DNA from: Setophaga petechia
Lineage: Eukaryota > Chordata > Aves > Passeriformes > Parulidae
Assembly (NCBI GenBank): GCA_024362935.1
Contig: JANCRA010000001.1
Location: 49,015,501-49,079,500, forward strand
Length of the DNA stretch: 64,000 nt
Direction of reading: 5' to 3'
Shown here: one piece after another, positions 1 through 44,700 of the stretch
Layout: each line of letters starts with the position of its first letter
How positions within the stretch are numbered: position 1 is the stretch's first letter
Notes under the pieces: model-generated
The model's input: only the letters and a program-made list of their open reading frames with translations
Databases searched by the model: none
What the model was told of the DNA's origin: nothing
Made by a program: the position numbers and the translations under genes

Positions 1-272
1 TTAATACTGAAACTCAAGCACTACCATCATTGTAATGATGGTACAGGAAATTTATTACATTTCTTTGGGAGCTTATGTCCCAGAAGTGATCACAGTGCAG
101 GATCTATTCTTTAGACCACACCAACACTTAAATCCACTTGCATACTGTAGTTCCTCTAAAGTTAGGTGTATTTGAACATTACAGTTAATATTCCATTTTC
201 CCCTGCTTGTAACTACTAAACAGAAATGCCAGGAGCTGTCCCCTCTAACCCAGCAATAACCAAACCTCTTAC
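1..272 (-). other. SMARCAD1: SMARCAD1 intron 16, partial
   Basis: AT-rich intron sequence downstream of exon 16. No motif III exon or repeat is recognised before the window edge. Confidence 0.85.
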
Positions 273-33065
<32,793 letters not shown>

Positions 33066-33289
33066 ATTCTTAACCTTCCTGTGGGAAAAGCCAGGAAAGG
33101 GAGAGAGCCGGCAGGGCCGGTCTAATACAGATAGTAAAACGCTGTCAGAGGAACGAGCGGCCAAGGGCGCTGTCAGGCAGGAGGAAGGCTCCTGCCCATC
33201 CACCCACCCGCCCACAACACCCTCTCTCCCTCTTCCCCGCGGTCCCCCGGCCTCCCTCCTCATCTCAGGACGGCGGGCCGCACAAGCAC

Positions 33290-33470
33290 CTGTGCGCAGC
33301 GGGAGCGGTGGCCGGGAACGGGAACAGGGAGCGGGAATCAGCGGCGGGCAGGGAGGGCCCGGGCCGGCCCCCGGGGCAGCAGCGCGGGCCGGCGGCAGGA
33401 CGCGACGGGGCCCGGGCGGCGCGAGCACGGCGCGCTCCCCTCAGGAGCGGGGCGCGGGGCTGCTGCCGGC
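33290..33470 (-). other. SMARCAD1: SMARCAD1 exon 1, noncoding (inferred)
   Basis: Exon 2 begins at a clear acceptor (TTTTCCCACAG) 13 nt before the ATG, so a separate 5' UTR exon must lie upstream. The best donor on the minus strand within the CpG island is CACAG|GTGCTTGT, ending the exon at 33,290. The 5' end is only estimated, as lying just downstream of the CRE/CCAAT promoter elements. Both the donor choice and the start need transcript support. Confidence 0.45.
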
Positions 33471-33479
33471 GCGCGGCGA

Positions 33480-33504
33480 TGACGTCACGACAGCTCCCGC
33501 CAAT
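33480..33504 (-). promoter_or_regulatory. CRE plus CCAAT promoter module
   Basis: The full palindromic CRE TGACGTCA (CREB/ATF) lies 12 bp from a CCAAT box (NF-Y), just upstream of the inferred SMARCAD1 exon 1. This pairing is known from many TATA-less housekeeping promoters. The motifs are seen directly; use in this gene is inferred. Confidence 0.6.
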
Positions 33505-33562
33505 CGCCGGGCCGGGCCGGAGCGCGCGGGCGCCTTTCCTGTGGAGGGAGGCGCTGCCCGGA

Positions 33563-33583
33563 GGGGCGGGAGGGCCGGCAGGG
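33563..33583 (+). promoter_or_regulatory. G-quadruplex motif
   Basis: Four guanine runs separated by loops of 1, 1 and 6 bases (GGGG C GGG A GGG CCGGCA GGG), which satisfies the canonical G3+N1-7 pattern. It lies about 60 bp upstream of the CRE/CCAAT module relative to SMARCAD1 transcription. Confidence 0.6.
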
Positions 33584-33799
33584 CCGGCGGCGCTTCTGCG
33601 GGCTCTGGGTCTGTGGGAGTTGTCGCCGGGAACGAGCGGGTTCCAGCTCCACACACCGCACCTGCGAGTGCCCGTTTGTGATTCCAGATCATCGCGTGGT
33701 CACACCCCGTCCCCCAGTTCCAAGTTGAAAAGTTTGGGCGGAGACCCGCGGAGAGACCATAATGGGAGATTTGGAATCCTAAAATGCGGGGTCACGCAG

Positions 33800-34640
33800 T
33801 CGAAGAATAACTGGGGTTGGAAGGGTCCTTAAAGACTCCTCGTTCCGAGCCTCTGCCATGGACAGGGACACCTTCCACTAGACCAGGCTGAAAAACTCAT
33901 CCAACCTGTCCTTGTGCACTTCAGGGACGAGGCATTCACGACTCCTTTGGGCAACCTGCTACAGTGCCTTACCAGGATCACTGTAATGAATTTCTTCCAA
34001 ATGTCTAATTTAAGTCTACTCCCTTTAAGTTTGGAGATATTCACCCTTGCCCCGTCCACTTACACACTCTTGCAAAAGGTCTCTCCATCTTTCTTGCAGG
34101 CTCCCTTCAGGTACTGGAAGGCCACCACTAGGTCTGCCCTAAGCCTTCTCCTTCACACCAAACAATCCCAACTCTCTCAGCCTTCTCTCACGGGAGAGGT
34201 GCTCCATCCCTCTGATCATCTTGGCAACACCCCATCCACCAGGTCCATGTCGTTCCTGTGCTGGGACCCCAGAGCTGATGCAGCCCTGCGGGTGGGGTTT
34301 CACCAGAGCAGAATCCCCTCCCTCCGCCGTTGCTCACGGTGCTTTGGATGAGCCCAGGACACGTTTGGCTTTCTGGGCTGTGAGTGCCCACTGCCACATC
34401 ACATCCAGCCTTTCATGCCCCAGCATCCCTGAGTCCTTCTCAGCAGGGCTGCTCTCAATCTGTCCATCCCCCAGCCTGTATTGGTACCGGGGGTTGCCCT
34501 TACCCAGGTGCAGTACCTTGCACTTGGCCTTGTCAAACTTCATGAAGTTCCCATAGACCCACTTCTCAAGCTTGTCCGGGTCCCTCTGGATGGCGCTGTA
34601 ACAGCACACATTGCCGTTGAGATGGCCGCAATACACAGAG
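33800..34640 (-). mobile_element. CR1 LINE, 3' portion
   Basis: Starting near GGGTTGGAAGGGTCCTTAAA the plus strand shows the CR1 3' end in reverse: GGGACACCTTCCACTAGACC, TTTCTTCCAAATGTCTAATT, CTCTCAGCCTTCTCTCACGG, GTATTGGTACCGGGGGTTGC and TTCATGAAGTTCCCATAGAC. These are landmark CR1 segments in the expected order. It covers about 0.8 kb including the end of the reverse-transcriptase ORF, which is broken. It lies immediately upstream of the SMARCAD1 CpG island. Confidence 0.92.
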
Positions 34641-37600
34641 TATCACCATACAGCTCCAGAAGGCTTCAACCCATACAGAGTAACACCAGACCACTTCAGA
34701 AGGCTGCAAGCATCTGCCTTCCCTGTTCTTCAGCCCAACCTTTCATACCTCTCATATTGATGCATTGCACCTGTGTGCCCTCTGTTCCCTGTGGTGGTTG
34801 GTCAGTGCCCCTGGGCACTCCATGGCTCATTGCTGTCAATGCTGCTCACCTGCTGCTCACAGCTGCAGCCCACTGGGGATGAGGCTGGACATAGCCCCAC
34901 CCCAATCACCACAAACTGTGTACCTACATGGTACCTCATCCTTCAGGTGTGGATTTAGGGCAGTTTTCAACTTAGGTTCCTCGCCATGTTTCCAGCATTG
35001 TGTTCCTTTGGCAGAATAGGTGGGAAAACACCTCATTTTGCTGTCTTGGGTCAGGACCTGCTGCCACGCTGGGTTTCAGTGGATGTGGGGCTACAGAACA
35101 TGTGCAGCCGGGTGTGCAAAGGCACCTGAGGTTACCTGGTATTGCACAGAGAACCTTGCCAGGGCTGAAATGGTGACCTTAAATGGCAAAGAGGTACTGA
35201 AACTGCCTTTACCCCTTTAACATACCAGCCAGCCATGAAATAAAGTGCTTCAAGGCCTGGCAGAAATGAATAAACATTATACTGGTGAGCCAGGTGCAGC
35301 AGCTAATAAAGACATTCTGGAGAGATCAGGCTGGCTAACAGGAAAACAGAAAAAGAAGCCACTTACCCATCCATTGTGCCAGCTCTGTAGTTCTGGGCTC
35401 ACAGGATGTTCCTTCACCCTTTAAGTTATTTGACTTTTAAATTGCAGTAGTCAAACACCTGGGAAGCAGAAGGATTTGGAGAAAATCAAGCTTCAGTGAC
35501 AATGTCTTGCCTGCACATCAAATATTAATCTACAATTTGGATAATAGATGAGTTTAAATTTGTTTGAAACTGCCTTCTGCAAACCCCAAATACAAATAAT
35601 TGACAGTGTAAATGGAGCAAAAGAGTGATTTTGCCCCCAGAGGTGGACGCCAAGACACAGGTGGATTTGCAGACTGGCTGGTGTCTGAGCAGGGCAGTTC
35701 AGAGATCATCTGAGGTTATGCCCTGAGGTTATCCTCTGAGGAGGACTAAATTGTGCTGGAGAAGGAGTGCCTGGGCTAGACTCACTGTTGACATATAAAA
35801 AGGCAAGAGATCAAGGGTTTTCGTGCACAGAGCAGGTCAGTGTGAAAATGGAAGAGAGTTTTGCCTGTCAGCACAAGCTCAGACTCCTACCAACTTGAAA
35901 TTCCGCCCACTTAAAAGGCTAGTTACCCCAAAAATGGGAATAAAGAAGCTTGTAGGTACATCAGAAGTAAAGCTGGGTGTGGGTTAGAGGAGGAAAAAAG
36001 TATGGTCCACGAGGACACTTTTTTCTTTAGCTCAGAAAATTCGGCTCTGTCTTGGGATTTGATAATCATGGCAAAGCTCATGACCTTCTCTGCAAAGCAT
36101 TAGTACTGCTGTTAGCACCTCTGGTGTGCTTGCCTCATACTGACTTATCACAGCACATTGAGCATCTAAAGGTTAAGGATTCTGACAAGACTTTGACCCC
36201 TTTTTCCATGAGGAAAGGATGACAAACTGTGCATGTGATAGATGTCAAGTCACGTTTTTTTGACTGACTTAGAGGACACAGCCAAACAATGCTGTTAAGT
36301 GTGCAGAGAAAAATTGGCTGTGAGGCTGCAAAGCTGAACAAGTAATATTGGAAAAGTTAAGAAAAGAAAGATGAAACTGGGGAAAGTAAGCGTAAAGGGG
36401 AGCATACACTCAGGTCAGTCTGTGTTTGCGACTCAACAAGGCAGTCAGGAACATTAGTCTTGGGCAAAAAGTAATAAGAAAAAACTCATAAATTCCAGAA
36501 CTCGGAAGAAAAGGCAAGTTCAAGATAAGAAAACAGTGACAATTAAGGGGATTAAACAGAGCACTCCGGAACATGCCAGTTTTAAAAGCATTTCGTTTAC
36601 AGGAATTAGCATGAACCTAGAAAATGCTGCAGCAGATTACTTCGGTTTTTACAGTGCTTTGAACTTGGAAAGACTGGGTAATTGGTAGGTATTAATATTG
36701 TTAACAAGCCATTGTGAATTCCTGGCAAGCAAGGCAGGCAAAATGTCTTTTTTGAGGTGCTAATGACACTGGTTAGACAGCTCATGCTCACTGCAGAACT
36801 GACAGATTGCTGTCTGCTATTGTTTTGAAGGCTAATTTGTGAGATTTTTTTTTAAGAATGGCAGCAGAAATTTGAAAGGAATCTATTTATATACTGATTT
36901 GCTTTACATGCAACATTAGAGCTGTTACATTTGAGTTGTTTTTACTTAAGACACAGTTTTGTTGCTATGCCAGTGATAGAGGAGCATACCAGATGGTATG
37001 TAGGCCTTCAGAGAACTTTATGAAGGTTTATAGATCAGTGAAATATAATAATGGCCTGAACACTGAAAGAAGCCAAAGAAAACAAAAATATCAGTTTAAA
37101 ATTACTCATTTTGAAATTGATGCAAATTGAATTTGCATTGTTCTTAGTAGAAGGAAATTCAGTTTTAGGAGTTTGATAATAGAAGTTAAAACCTGATGAG
37201 ATACAAAGTCACATTCTGTGTTACATTTTACAAGTTGGCAAGGCAGTAAAATTGCAGTTCACTAGTAAATAATCAGCCAAGACAAAATGTGTCTACAGCC
37301 GTTCCTGACACATCTCTCTTGTTTCAACTATTGTTCCTTAGATTCATGCCCTTTTTTGTGCCCTGTCACTTCATCAGCTTTGTATTAAGGGAAGGTCTAC
37401 CTCAGCTACATCATGAGAACGCACTGAAGTTGTACTGTGGTGTAAAATCAACAGGGTCTGTGACAGATAAAGCCTTACAGCACCTCTGTTGGGGCTTGCC
37501 CCCAAATGTTGTAGAGGATGGGGACATTTTTTCTGCTTTGTGAGCAACAAACCCGGTGGGTTTGTACCTGATTCTAAATAATAATAATTAAAAAAAAAAT

Positions 37601-37670
37601 TAAAATCTATTAAAATGTTAAAACTAATTCAGCTGCCACCAAAAAAGCAACTAGAGTTGTATGTAGTACA

Positions 37671-37692
37671 TGATGTTGCTGTAGCAACATCA
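37671..37692. promoter_or_regulatory. X-box-like 22-bp palindrome (RFX-type)
   Basis: Perfect inverted repeat TGATGTTGCT-GT-AGCAACATCA. Its core, GTTGCT GT AGCAAC, has two RFX half-sites with a 2-bp spacer. The RFX X-box consensus is an imperfect palindrome of GTTNCC-type half-sites. Motif seen directly; function inferred. Confidence 0.45.
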
Positions 37693-37984
37693 CCATACCT
37701 AAATAATGAATATCCAAACTATTTTGTTTTGGCTGCACAGTGATGGCAGAGTAAAGCCTCAGGTGGAAAATGCCTCTTCTCCCTTAGCCAAGGGTTTTTT
37801 TTTTCCTTTTTACTGTCCATTGAATAGACAGGGATTTTTTCTACTCGGCGAACAATAAAAAAGAACACTCTTTGGTAAAGAATAAGAGAATAAGACTGGT
37901 GTTGTTGTACAACAGGTTTTATATAGGTATTACTTTATATAATTTTCTTGTGTGTGTATGAAGGTACTTTAAAACTGTCTATTG

Positions 37985-38013
37985 TGGTTCATGTTTTCTA
38001 GGAACATGAACCA
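37985..38013. repeat. Perfect inverted repeat, 11-bp stem, 7-nt loop
   Basis: TGGTTCATGTT and its exact reverse complement AACATGAACCA are separated by TTCTAGG. Not part of a recognised mobile element. Confidence 0.85.
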
Positions 38014-38125
38014 TTCTACTACTCTACTACCTATCCAGAACATTTCTACTTTTTTCTTTTTTCTCACCTGAGGTTGTTTGAGGTAATTTATTTCCACTAC
38101 CGTTATTTCAATATTGAGCTTATGG

Positions 38126-38157
38126 TATATACATATATATATATGTGTGTGTATGTA

Positions 38158-38204
<47 letters not shown>

Positions 38205-38230
38205 ATATATGTGTGTGTATATATATATGT
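38126..38230. repeat. Compound TA/TG microsatellite
   Basis: About 105 bp of alternating (TA)n and (TG)n blocks, alternating purine/pyrimidine almost throughout. Expected to be length-polymorphic. Confidence 0.97.
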
Positions 38231-40494
38231 AGTTTTACTTGTTAAAAAGTAAACACTTTTTAGTTTATGTTTCTCTATTTCTCTAAAGTAGTTAGCTGCT
38301 CTTTTTTGAGTTTATATGTATTTGATTAAGAAACAAGAGAGAGAAAAACTTGAGTGTATAATTTCAGACAGTGTGCTTGCTAACCATTTCATTCGTTTGG
38401 TCAAATGCTCTCTCGGAAATCAAGCTAACCATAATCAAAGGTCTGGCTAGCTCTGAAAAGGCTGTGACTTATCAGAAACCATGCATCCATAATACTTCTA
38501 CTGAGGTTTTTTGTTTTAACTTTCAGTGAATATTACTTACAAGCACCTGCTGAATTGTGGATGAATCTGCCAAAGGATGGAACATCAGTTTCACAGGGAC
38601 AATCATGGAGTTTCCCATTTCATTCTGCTCCCACAGCACATCACCATGCAGAGTTCACCACAGGACTGCAGGCTATCTTTAGAGCCTTTAATCCATTCAT
38701 GATAACATGTGGATCATCATTTGCTGCCCAATTTGCTCAACCCCCCTGATTTAATGGCATCCTAAATATCCTGAACACTTGGAGTCTGTATTGAGTCAGA
38801 AAATTATTCTAGAACGGAAAGTAGTAGCTGCTGTTTATTTAAAACCTAAGGAGTTAAAAACACTTGAAAAAATGCAGCTTCATCAGAACCATGTTTGCCT
38901 GACATGCTGAATATATGACTTTTGGAACAAAAAGAAGTGTCAGAACTGTGGGAACATGCATCATTATCAAGGATTTTGGTTTGTCACCTGCGGCTGAGAC
39001 TTCCCATATTGTTTGAAAATCACAGACAAATCACTCTTTTGCTTGCAGGAACCATTTTGAGAGAAGCATAACCTCAAAAGTACAGGCCAAGAAGTATTTT
39101 AGTTCTTCTGAATCATACATTTCCAGTGTGTGCTTCCATACTTATTTTTTTGCTTACTTCTATCAGGCTACACTGTTGTAACTCTTCTATACTGTTGCAT
39201 TTTTGATGTCACAAAGTATAGAAACTGACAGAGTAAAAATGAACAGGAAATTCAAGTTCTTTGGCCCTAGCATTCATATTACTGTCCTCATAATCCACCA
39301 AAACAATGTCATGGGGCTTGCATAAATAAATACACAGGACCAAATACATATTTGCACCAAAGATTTTTACAGGGTTTTGTTTTGTTGATTGTTTTTTGTT
39401 TTGTTGGGGTTTTTTTGTTTGTTTTTTTCAAATTGTATTTCTAAAACCTGATCCAGCTATTTTTCCCCAGATACTCTTGAGAAAGAGAAGGGCTGAACTG
39501 GACTTCTGAAATAGTATCTTTCAAGAACAGAATTTGGTCCTAAGAAAATAAAATTTGTTCATTAGCATGTTATTAGTGCATAAGCAGTAGCAGAGTTTTT
39601 TCATGTACTATTCTGAATCTCAAAGGAACTGGAGCAAGGTGTATACACTCTTTCATTACATACATTCATGTGTCATTTTACACCACCTTCTGTTTAATTC
39701 ATGCTTTTAAATTATAAACCCTCACTTTACTGCAAATAGAGTGCTAAACGAATCCATGCCTGAACTGGTTAAAAAAATAATCTGATCCTAAAAAGACATA
39801 GACCAGTTATTTTTTTAAGAGGAAAAATTCAAATCCTCCTTTGAACTGCTTTTATACTTTCTTTGGGTTTCTTTATAAACTACTATAATTTTTTACTTCC
39901 AATCTTGACATTTAAAAGCTGGAGTAATGGTTTTTGTAAATGCACACAGAGAAAGATTAAGTACAGGTACACTTCCACTCCTAGGATCAGAGTTCCTTCC
40001 TTCATATCTGTTCTGCAATCAGAAAAAATACACTTTGTTTCATTTTATTTTGCATTCAAAGAAAATAAGCCTCATTCCTAAAAATATATCTTGATATTAG
40101 AGAAATATTTTTTTTTCTTCCAAACTTGAAAATCTCATTAAGAAGCTATCTTTAAAGCTTTGGGACTTAGAAAGGACACACAGGTAAATTGGGATTTACA
40201 TGACATTTTTTAACTGCTATTTAATTCAACACTGTCATATTATTATAAGCTTGCAGGAAAAAAATACTGTTACTAGGCTCTATTTAACTATTTGCACACA
40301 GTAAAAGCTTCACACATTTGGGGAAAGGATGACAATTTCCTGTCCTATCTCTGTAGTGAGATTTTATATTTACTGTAAAGTGAAAGATAATTTTCAGGGC
40401 TGTGACACAACCAAGCTTGAAACACTTTTAATGAGAGAGAATTGTTATGCCAATAAAATGCCAAGAAGCGATAATCACTTAATGCACACCCACA

Positions 40495-41730
40495 TCCCTG
40501 CCCCCCACACACACCCAGGGAGCAACAGCCAGCACGGATTTGTGAAAATGTGCAATGTCAAAACTGTTTTGAGGCACAGCAGGAAGGCTCACTAATATGG
40601 AGAAAACAGCAAATGTTTTCTATGGTGACTTCAGTAAGGCTTTTGGCAGTGTGTCATTATGACAGATCCATGACTTGGGGTATCCTGTGGCATTCCCATT
40701 AGCCATAGAAACACTATCCAGATCAATCTCCAACACTGATTAATGGCCCAATAGTGAGTGGTCAGTACAGAAGAATTTATCTTATGGGGGCATGATCCTG
40801 TGGCTTTTGTCCAATTCTTTACAATATCTTTACAATATTGTCCAATTCTTTACAATTCTTTACTGTATTTACAATACAGTTCACAGGATGCAAACTGCAG
40901 ATGACACCAAATTTAGACAGGATTGTGAGCATGCTGGAAGCGCTGCACTGAAATTAAGATTGAAATTCAGAGGGATCTTGCAAATTAAAGAAATTGTTAG
41001 AAAATAATTATGTGTTACTCAGCAGCAAAAATCACTGTTCCATACAGGATCAAAAAGGAAAAAAATAAAGACTGGCATAAATACAGATAAAACAGATAAG
41101 AAAAAAAAAAAACCTACATAACCATTCTGGAGAAGCAGAACTGGGAGTGATAACAGGTCACACCACTATGAAAAATGGAAATGCCGTGTTTTGTTGTGCC
41201 CCCAAAACAGCTGCTTTCTTTGAGCAGGACTGTTATGCTCAGTGCACAGTAAGACAAGAGCCTTGTGTCCAGTTTGGGACACAGTTTGGGATATACAGCT
41301 TGTTTTATTGTGGCTGAATTGGAGATAGTTCAGAAAAAACCTCTATTTATTCTCATTTCTTGAGATCATGGCCTTTAAGGAAAGGTTTAATAAATGGGAT
41401 GTGCTGAATATAAAGCAGAGAATACCAAGGAAACATGTCTGCAAGTGCACATAGAAACACTGCAAGAGGTAGACAAACATCTGTCCCCTATTTTCATGAG
41501 AAACAGAACATGCAGAGATGGCATTAGGCTTAAGAAATTCTTTCAAACCATAGACATAATTAAACACTGGAGTAAAACATCTGGTGAGATTGTGAATTCA
41601 TCATCATTAGAAACTCTCAAGAACCAGTTAGGCGAACATCTGTCAAGGCTGACATAGTTATAGTTGATCCTGCCTTCAGGCAGAGAAAGAACTGGATGAT
41701 CTCCTGCTGCCTCTTCCAACTACATTTTAA
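40495..41730 (+). mobile_element. Old CR1 LINE, sense orientation, interrupted
   Basis: CR1-type reverse-transcriptase region words appear in sense order: GCCAGCACGGATTTGTGAAA, then GTGACTTCAGTAAGGCTTTT, later GTGTCCAGTTTGGGACACAG and near the end GAACTGGATGATCTCCTGCT followed by CTTCCAACTACATTTT, a CR1 3' terminus. Frame breaks and a local repeat of CAATTCTTTACAAT words (about 40,810-40,875) show it is decayed. Older than the 33.8-kb copy. Confidence 0.8.
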
Positions 41731-44700
41731 AAATCATTATTTCTCCTTCTTTCTCTGTTTCCTTAGTGTGCTTTCCCCACCTCCCTAATCTGTTTTCTTG
41801 CACCCAGTTTTAACAAGAACAACTTGGGACAACTTAGAAAATCATTCAGACTTCATGGAAGCTTTCCTTAGTTAACCCTTTTAATTAATTTTTACCATAT
41901 GAGACAGAAATATCATGTGAACAAGCCCATGCAGTTGATTTTAACACATTACAGTTTTCTTTGGTCAATAAGTACATATGTCAAATGAGAAAAAACAGTG
42001 TCTGAGTCTATTTACAATATGGGTTGTAATGAGACTATCAGGGATGTAAAAACCCCCCAAATTCCCAACTCCTAATTTCAAGATAAGAACCAAAAGGGGG
42101 AAGAGGCAAAGGCTGAATGAAGGACTGGATCTCAAGCTGTGATGAACCAACCTGAAGGTTCTAGAGATAGATGCTACTGCCTCTAGCCACGTGCTGCTTC
42201 TGCCCCCATGGTCTCTGCCCCTCTGTAGCTCAGGGACAAAAGGCAGGACAGGCCATGGCTGCACAGACAGACTTCCCAGCCTCTGGCAGTCACTGCAGCT
42301 GTTGCTGAGCTCAGGGATCCACTGGTCTGCCAAGGGCTGGGGCTGGCAGTGGTTCTCGTACCCTGCTGCTAACTACACTGTGTGATGAACATCAAAAAGA
42401 CAGACAGACAACCATGGACAGCATGGAAATGGGCAACTTTCCTTCTCCTCCTGCCATCCCAGCAGAGCCAAGAGCAGATCACAGAGATCACCCAGCCAAT
42501 GCATCTCCAGCCTCAGAGGTGGGGAAATCCAGCTGATAAGCAGTCCATAAAGCAGTTATCAACCAATGGAAATGACCCCATATAAATACCACGTTGTCCC
42601 TGGTTTGTTCCCATACAATGTGTTTTTAAAGGTCCCTTATTTCACTGTAAGAGCCAGCACAAGAGGAGCTTATCATCACACAAAATTAATCTCTTGAGAT
42701 TTTTCAATTTCTAACTGATTATATTTGCTTCTTTTTGAAGGGCAGGGCAAGGGGAATGGTTAATAAGGGCTCCTGAAGACTTGCTTCACATTTTAAGGCA
42801 TTGTTGACATTTTCAATTAAAAAAGAATAAACCTTTTGAGATGGAAACAAATGTGCCTTTTAATTGGCATGGCACATTAAGAACAAATAAACACAGTATA
42901 TATTGCCTGGATAGCATGAGCTATTTACTAAGTATTCCCTAGCAAGTACTGTGGTGCCTTATTTTCTAACTTTCTGGTATGCTGACAGCTCAGCTTTCAA
43001 ATACTTGTGAAGTCATTAACATTTTAGCCCCTTCTGACTGAGTTTTACAAACAAATTATTTTAAAGTACATTCTCTCCTTTAAAAAGACCAAAAATAATA
43101 AAATGCATATTCTTAGCCTTCTCTCTTTTGTGGGACTATTTGGTGAAACAATCTAATTTTGACAGATTTTTTTACCAGAGCAAAGCAGCTCCCTCATCTG
43201 CATGTCACAAGTTCAATTACTGCTCCGTTGATGTCTTGAGTACCACTCTGAAGAATTCTCTCTCCACTTCTATCAGTAACAAAGAATGACTCGTGTGCTA
43301 AATAATGGCCCACTACCGATTTTAATTTTGGGCAGAAATCTCCTCCTCAGCCTCCTAAGGAGGGAGAGCAGTAACAGGGATGTTGCTGATTTAGGAACCA
43401 AAGCAAGCTCATTCTCCTGGCCACCAGGGGGAGAGAGCTGCCATCGGCATTTATAAAGTGCTCAAAATCGACTTTAAAGATGCAGATTTTTTTGCTTACT
43501 AAGGCTTTTTCAGAGACTTAGGTCTATCATTTGTCTTATTGAATTATTTATGAGGAGACAATTAATTTTAAGGGTTTTTTTTCCTAAAATACTGCAAACA
43601 CCATAATGTAATACAATTTTAATTAACAAATGTAAAATAGTTGCTATACAGATCGTGTTCTCTCCTTAGGTTAATGTTGCCTGCTACCTTATTTTAAAGC
43701 TAATCCTATTATTTCTAATAGAGCTAATTGCATAGTAAGACACAACTTAGCATAACTACAGAAAAATACTGCCCTAAGTGAAAGGAACAAATTTGTTCAA
43801 AGCATGATGACACTGGATGACGCATACTCACCCCTTGGCCTAGTATAAACTCTGAATAAGAATAGAAAAGTGAAGAAAAAGAAAGGTAATGCATTTAAAT
43901 GTTGACTCGGTACTCAGGAGAGTAATGTGCATTCAAATTACCTTCAGAATGTAAGGAAAGAAGTTTGAGGGGGGTTTGCATGTTGCTGGAACTAATAAAA
44001 ATATGTTTATGACTAAATCATAATGCAAATTCTTCATATAGTTCCTTCTATGGATATTGTATCTTGCATCTCTCCTTCAGAGCAGGTATTTAGTACGATT
44101 CCCTCACATATCTTCTAATATTGATTTTTTTACACGTTTACATTCATTGTGGCAGAAAAACCCACAGAAAATAGGATTTATGTCACAGAAGCAAGTTCCA
44201 TGAAGGAACTATTCATAATAGAGCTCGACTTGCTAAGTGGCAGCTGACCAGATTTAAAAGTAGCCGTGAATTTTTAATCACAATTAGATCAAAAGCTGAC
44301 TACAGCTTGCAGTCATGCTCACAAACTTAAGGTCAGGACAAGTTTTTGGATGGTGTACAGGTAGCCTCCAGCCCTACTAACCAAAAGGCAGAAGTGATGC
44401 AACAGCTAGTGTCCACTAGATGCCAGGCTTCCTTTGCGGAGCAGAGCGCTGGCTCCGGTTTTCCGCATGCTTTATCCCCATGGCCTCCGAGGTCCCCTTC
44501 TCTCCAGCGCCGTGCAGAAGCTCTAATGTAGCAAAAGGCTTCCCAGAAGGACTGAAAATAGGAGTTGTCACTGAGAAGAATTGGGCGTTTTCTGAGTCCC
44601 TCCTTTTTGCACAAGCAGAAAGATCCCAGTGAAGAGAATGGGATGAGTTCTGTGATTGACATACTCCATCTGCAAACAAACCTAGCTGAACAGTGGCAGG

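Larger units (their letters stand above)
34641..40490. other. Intergenic interval A
   Basis: No gene recognised. 34,641-35,220 is moderately GC-rich and could be an unrecognised repeat. From 35,300 on it is AT-rich. It contains an X-box-like palindrome (37,671-37,692), a perfect 11-bp-stem hairpin (37,985-38,013), a TA/TG microsatellite (38,126-38,230) and a T/G-rich low-complexity run (39,371-39,428). Confidence 0.75.

Noticed and set aside
33292..33832. Several long open frames in the CpG island on both strands
   Set aside because: R/G/A/P-rich frames typical of high-GC DNA lacking stops. Only the SMARCAD1 start exon has homology.
34334..34636. 100-codon minus-strand frame with [20 protein letters not shown]
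   Set aside because: This is residual reverse-transcriptase ORF of the CR1 element, not a host gene.
42563..42588. CCAAT and TATAAATA words resembling a promoter
   Set aside because: Spacing of 13 bp is too short for a standard CCAAT-TATA promoter and no transcript-like sequence follows.
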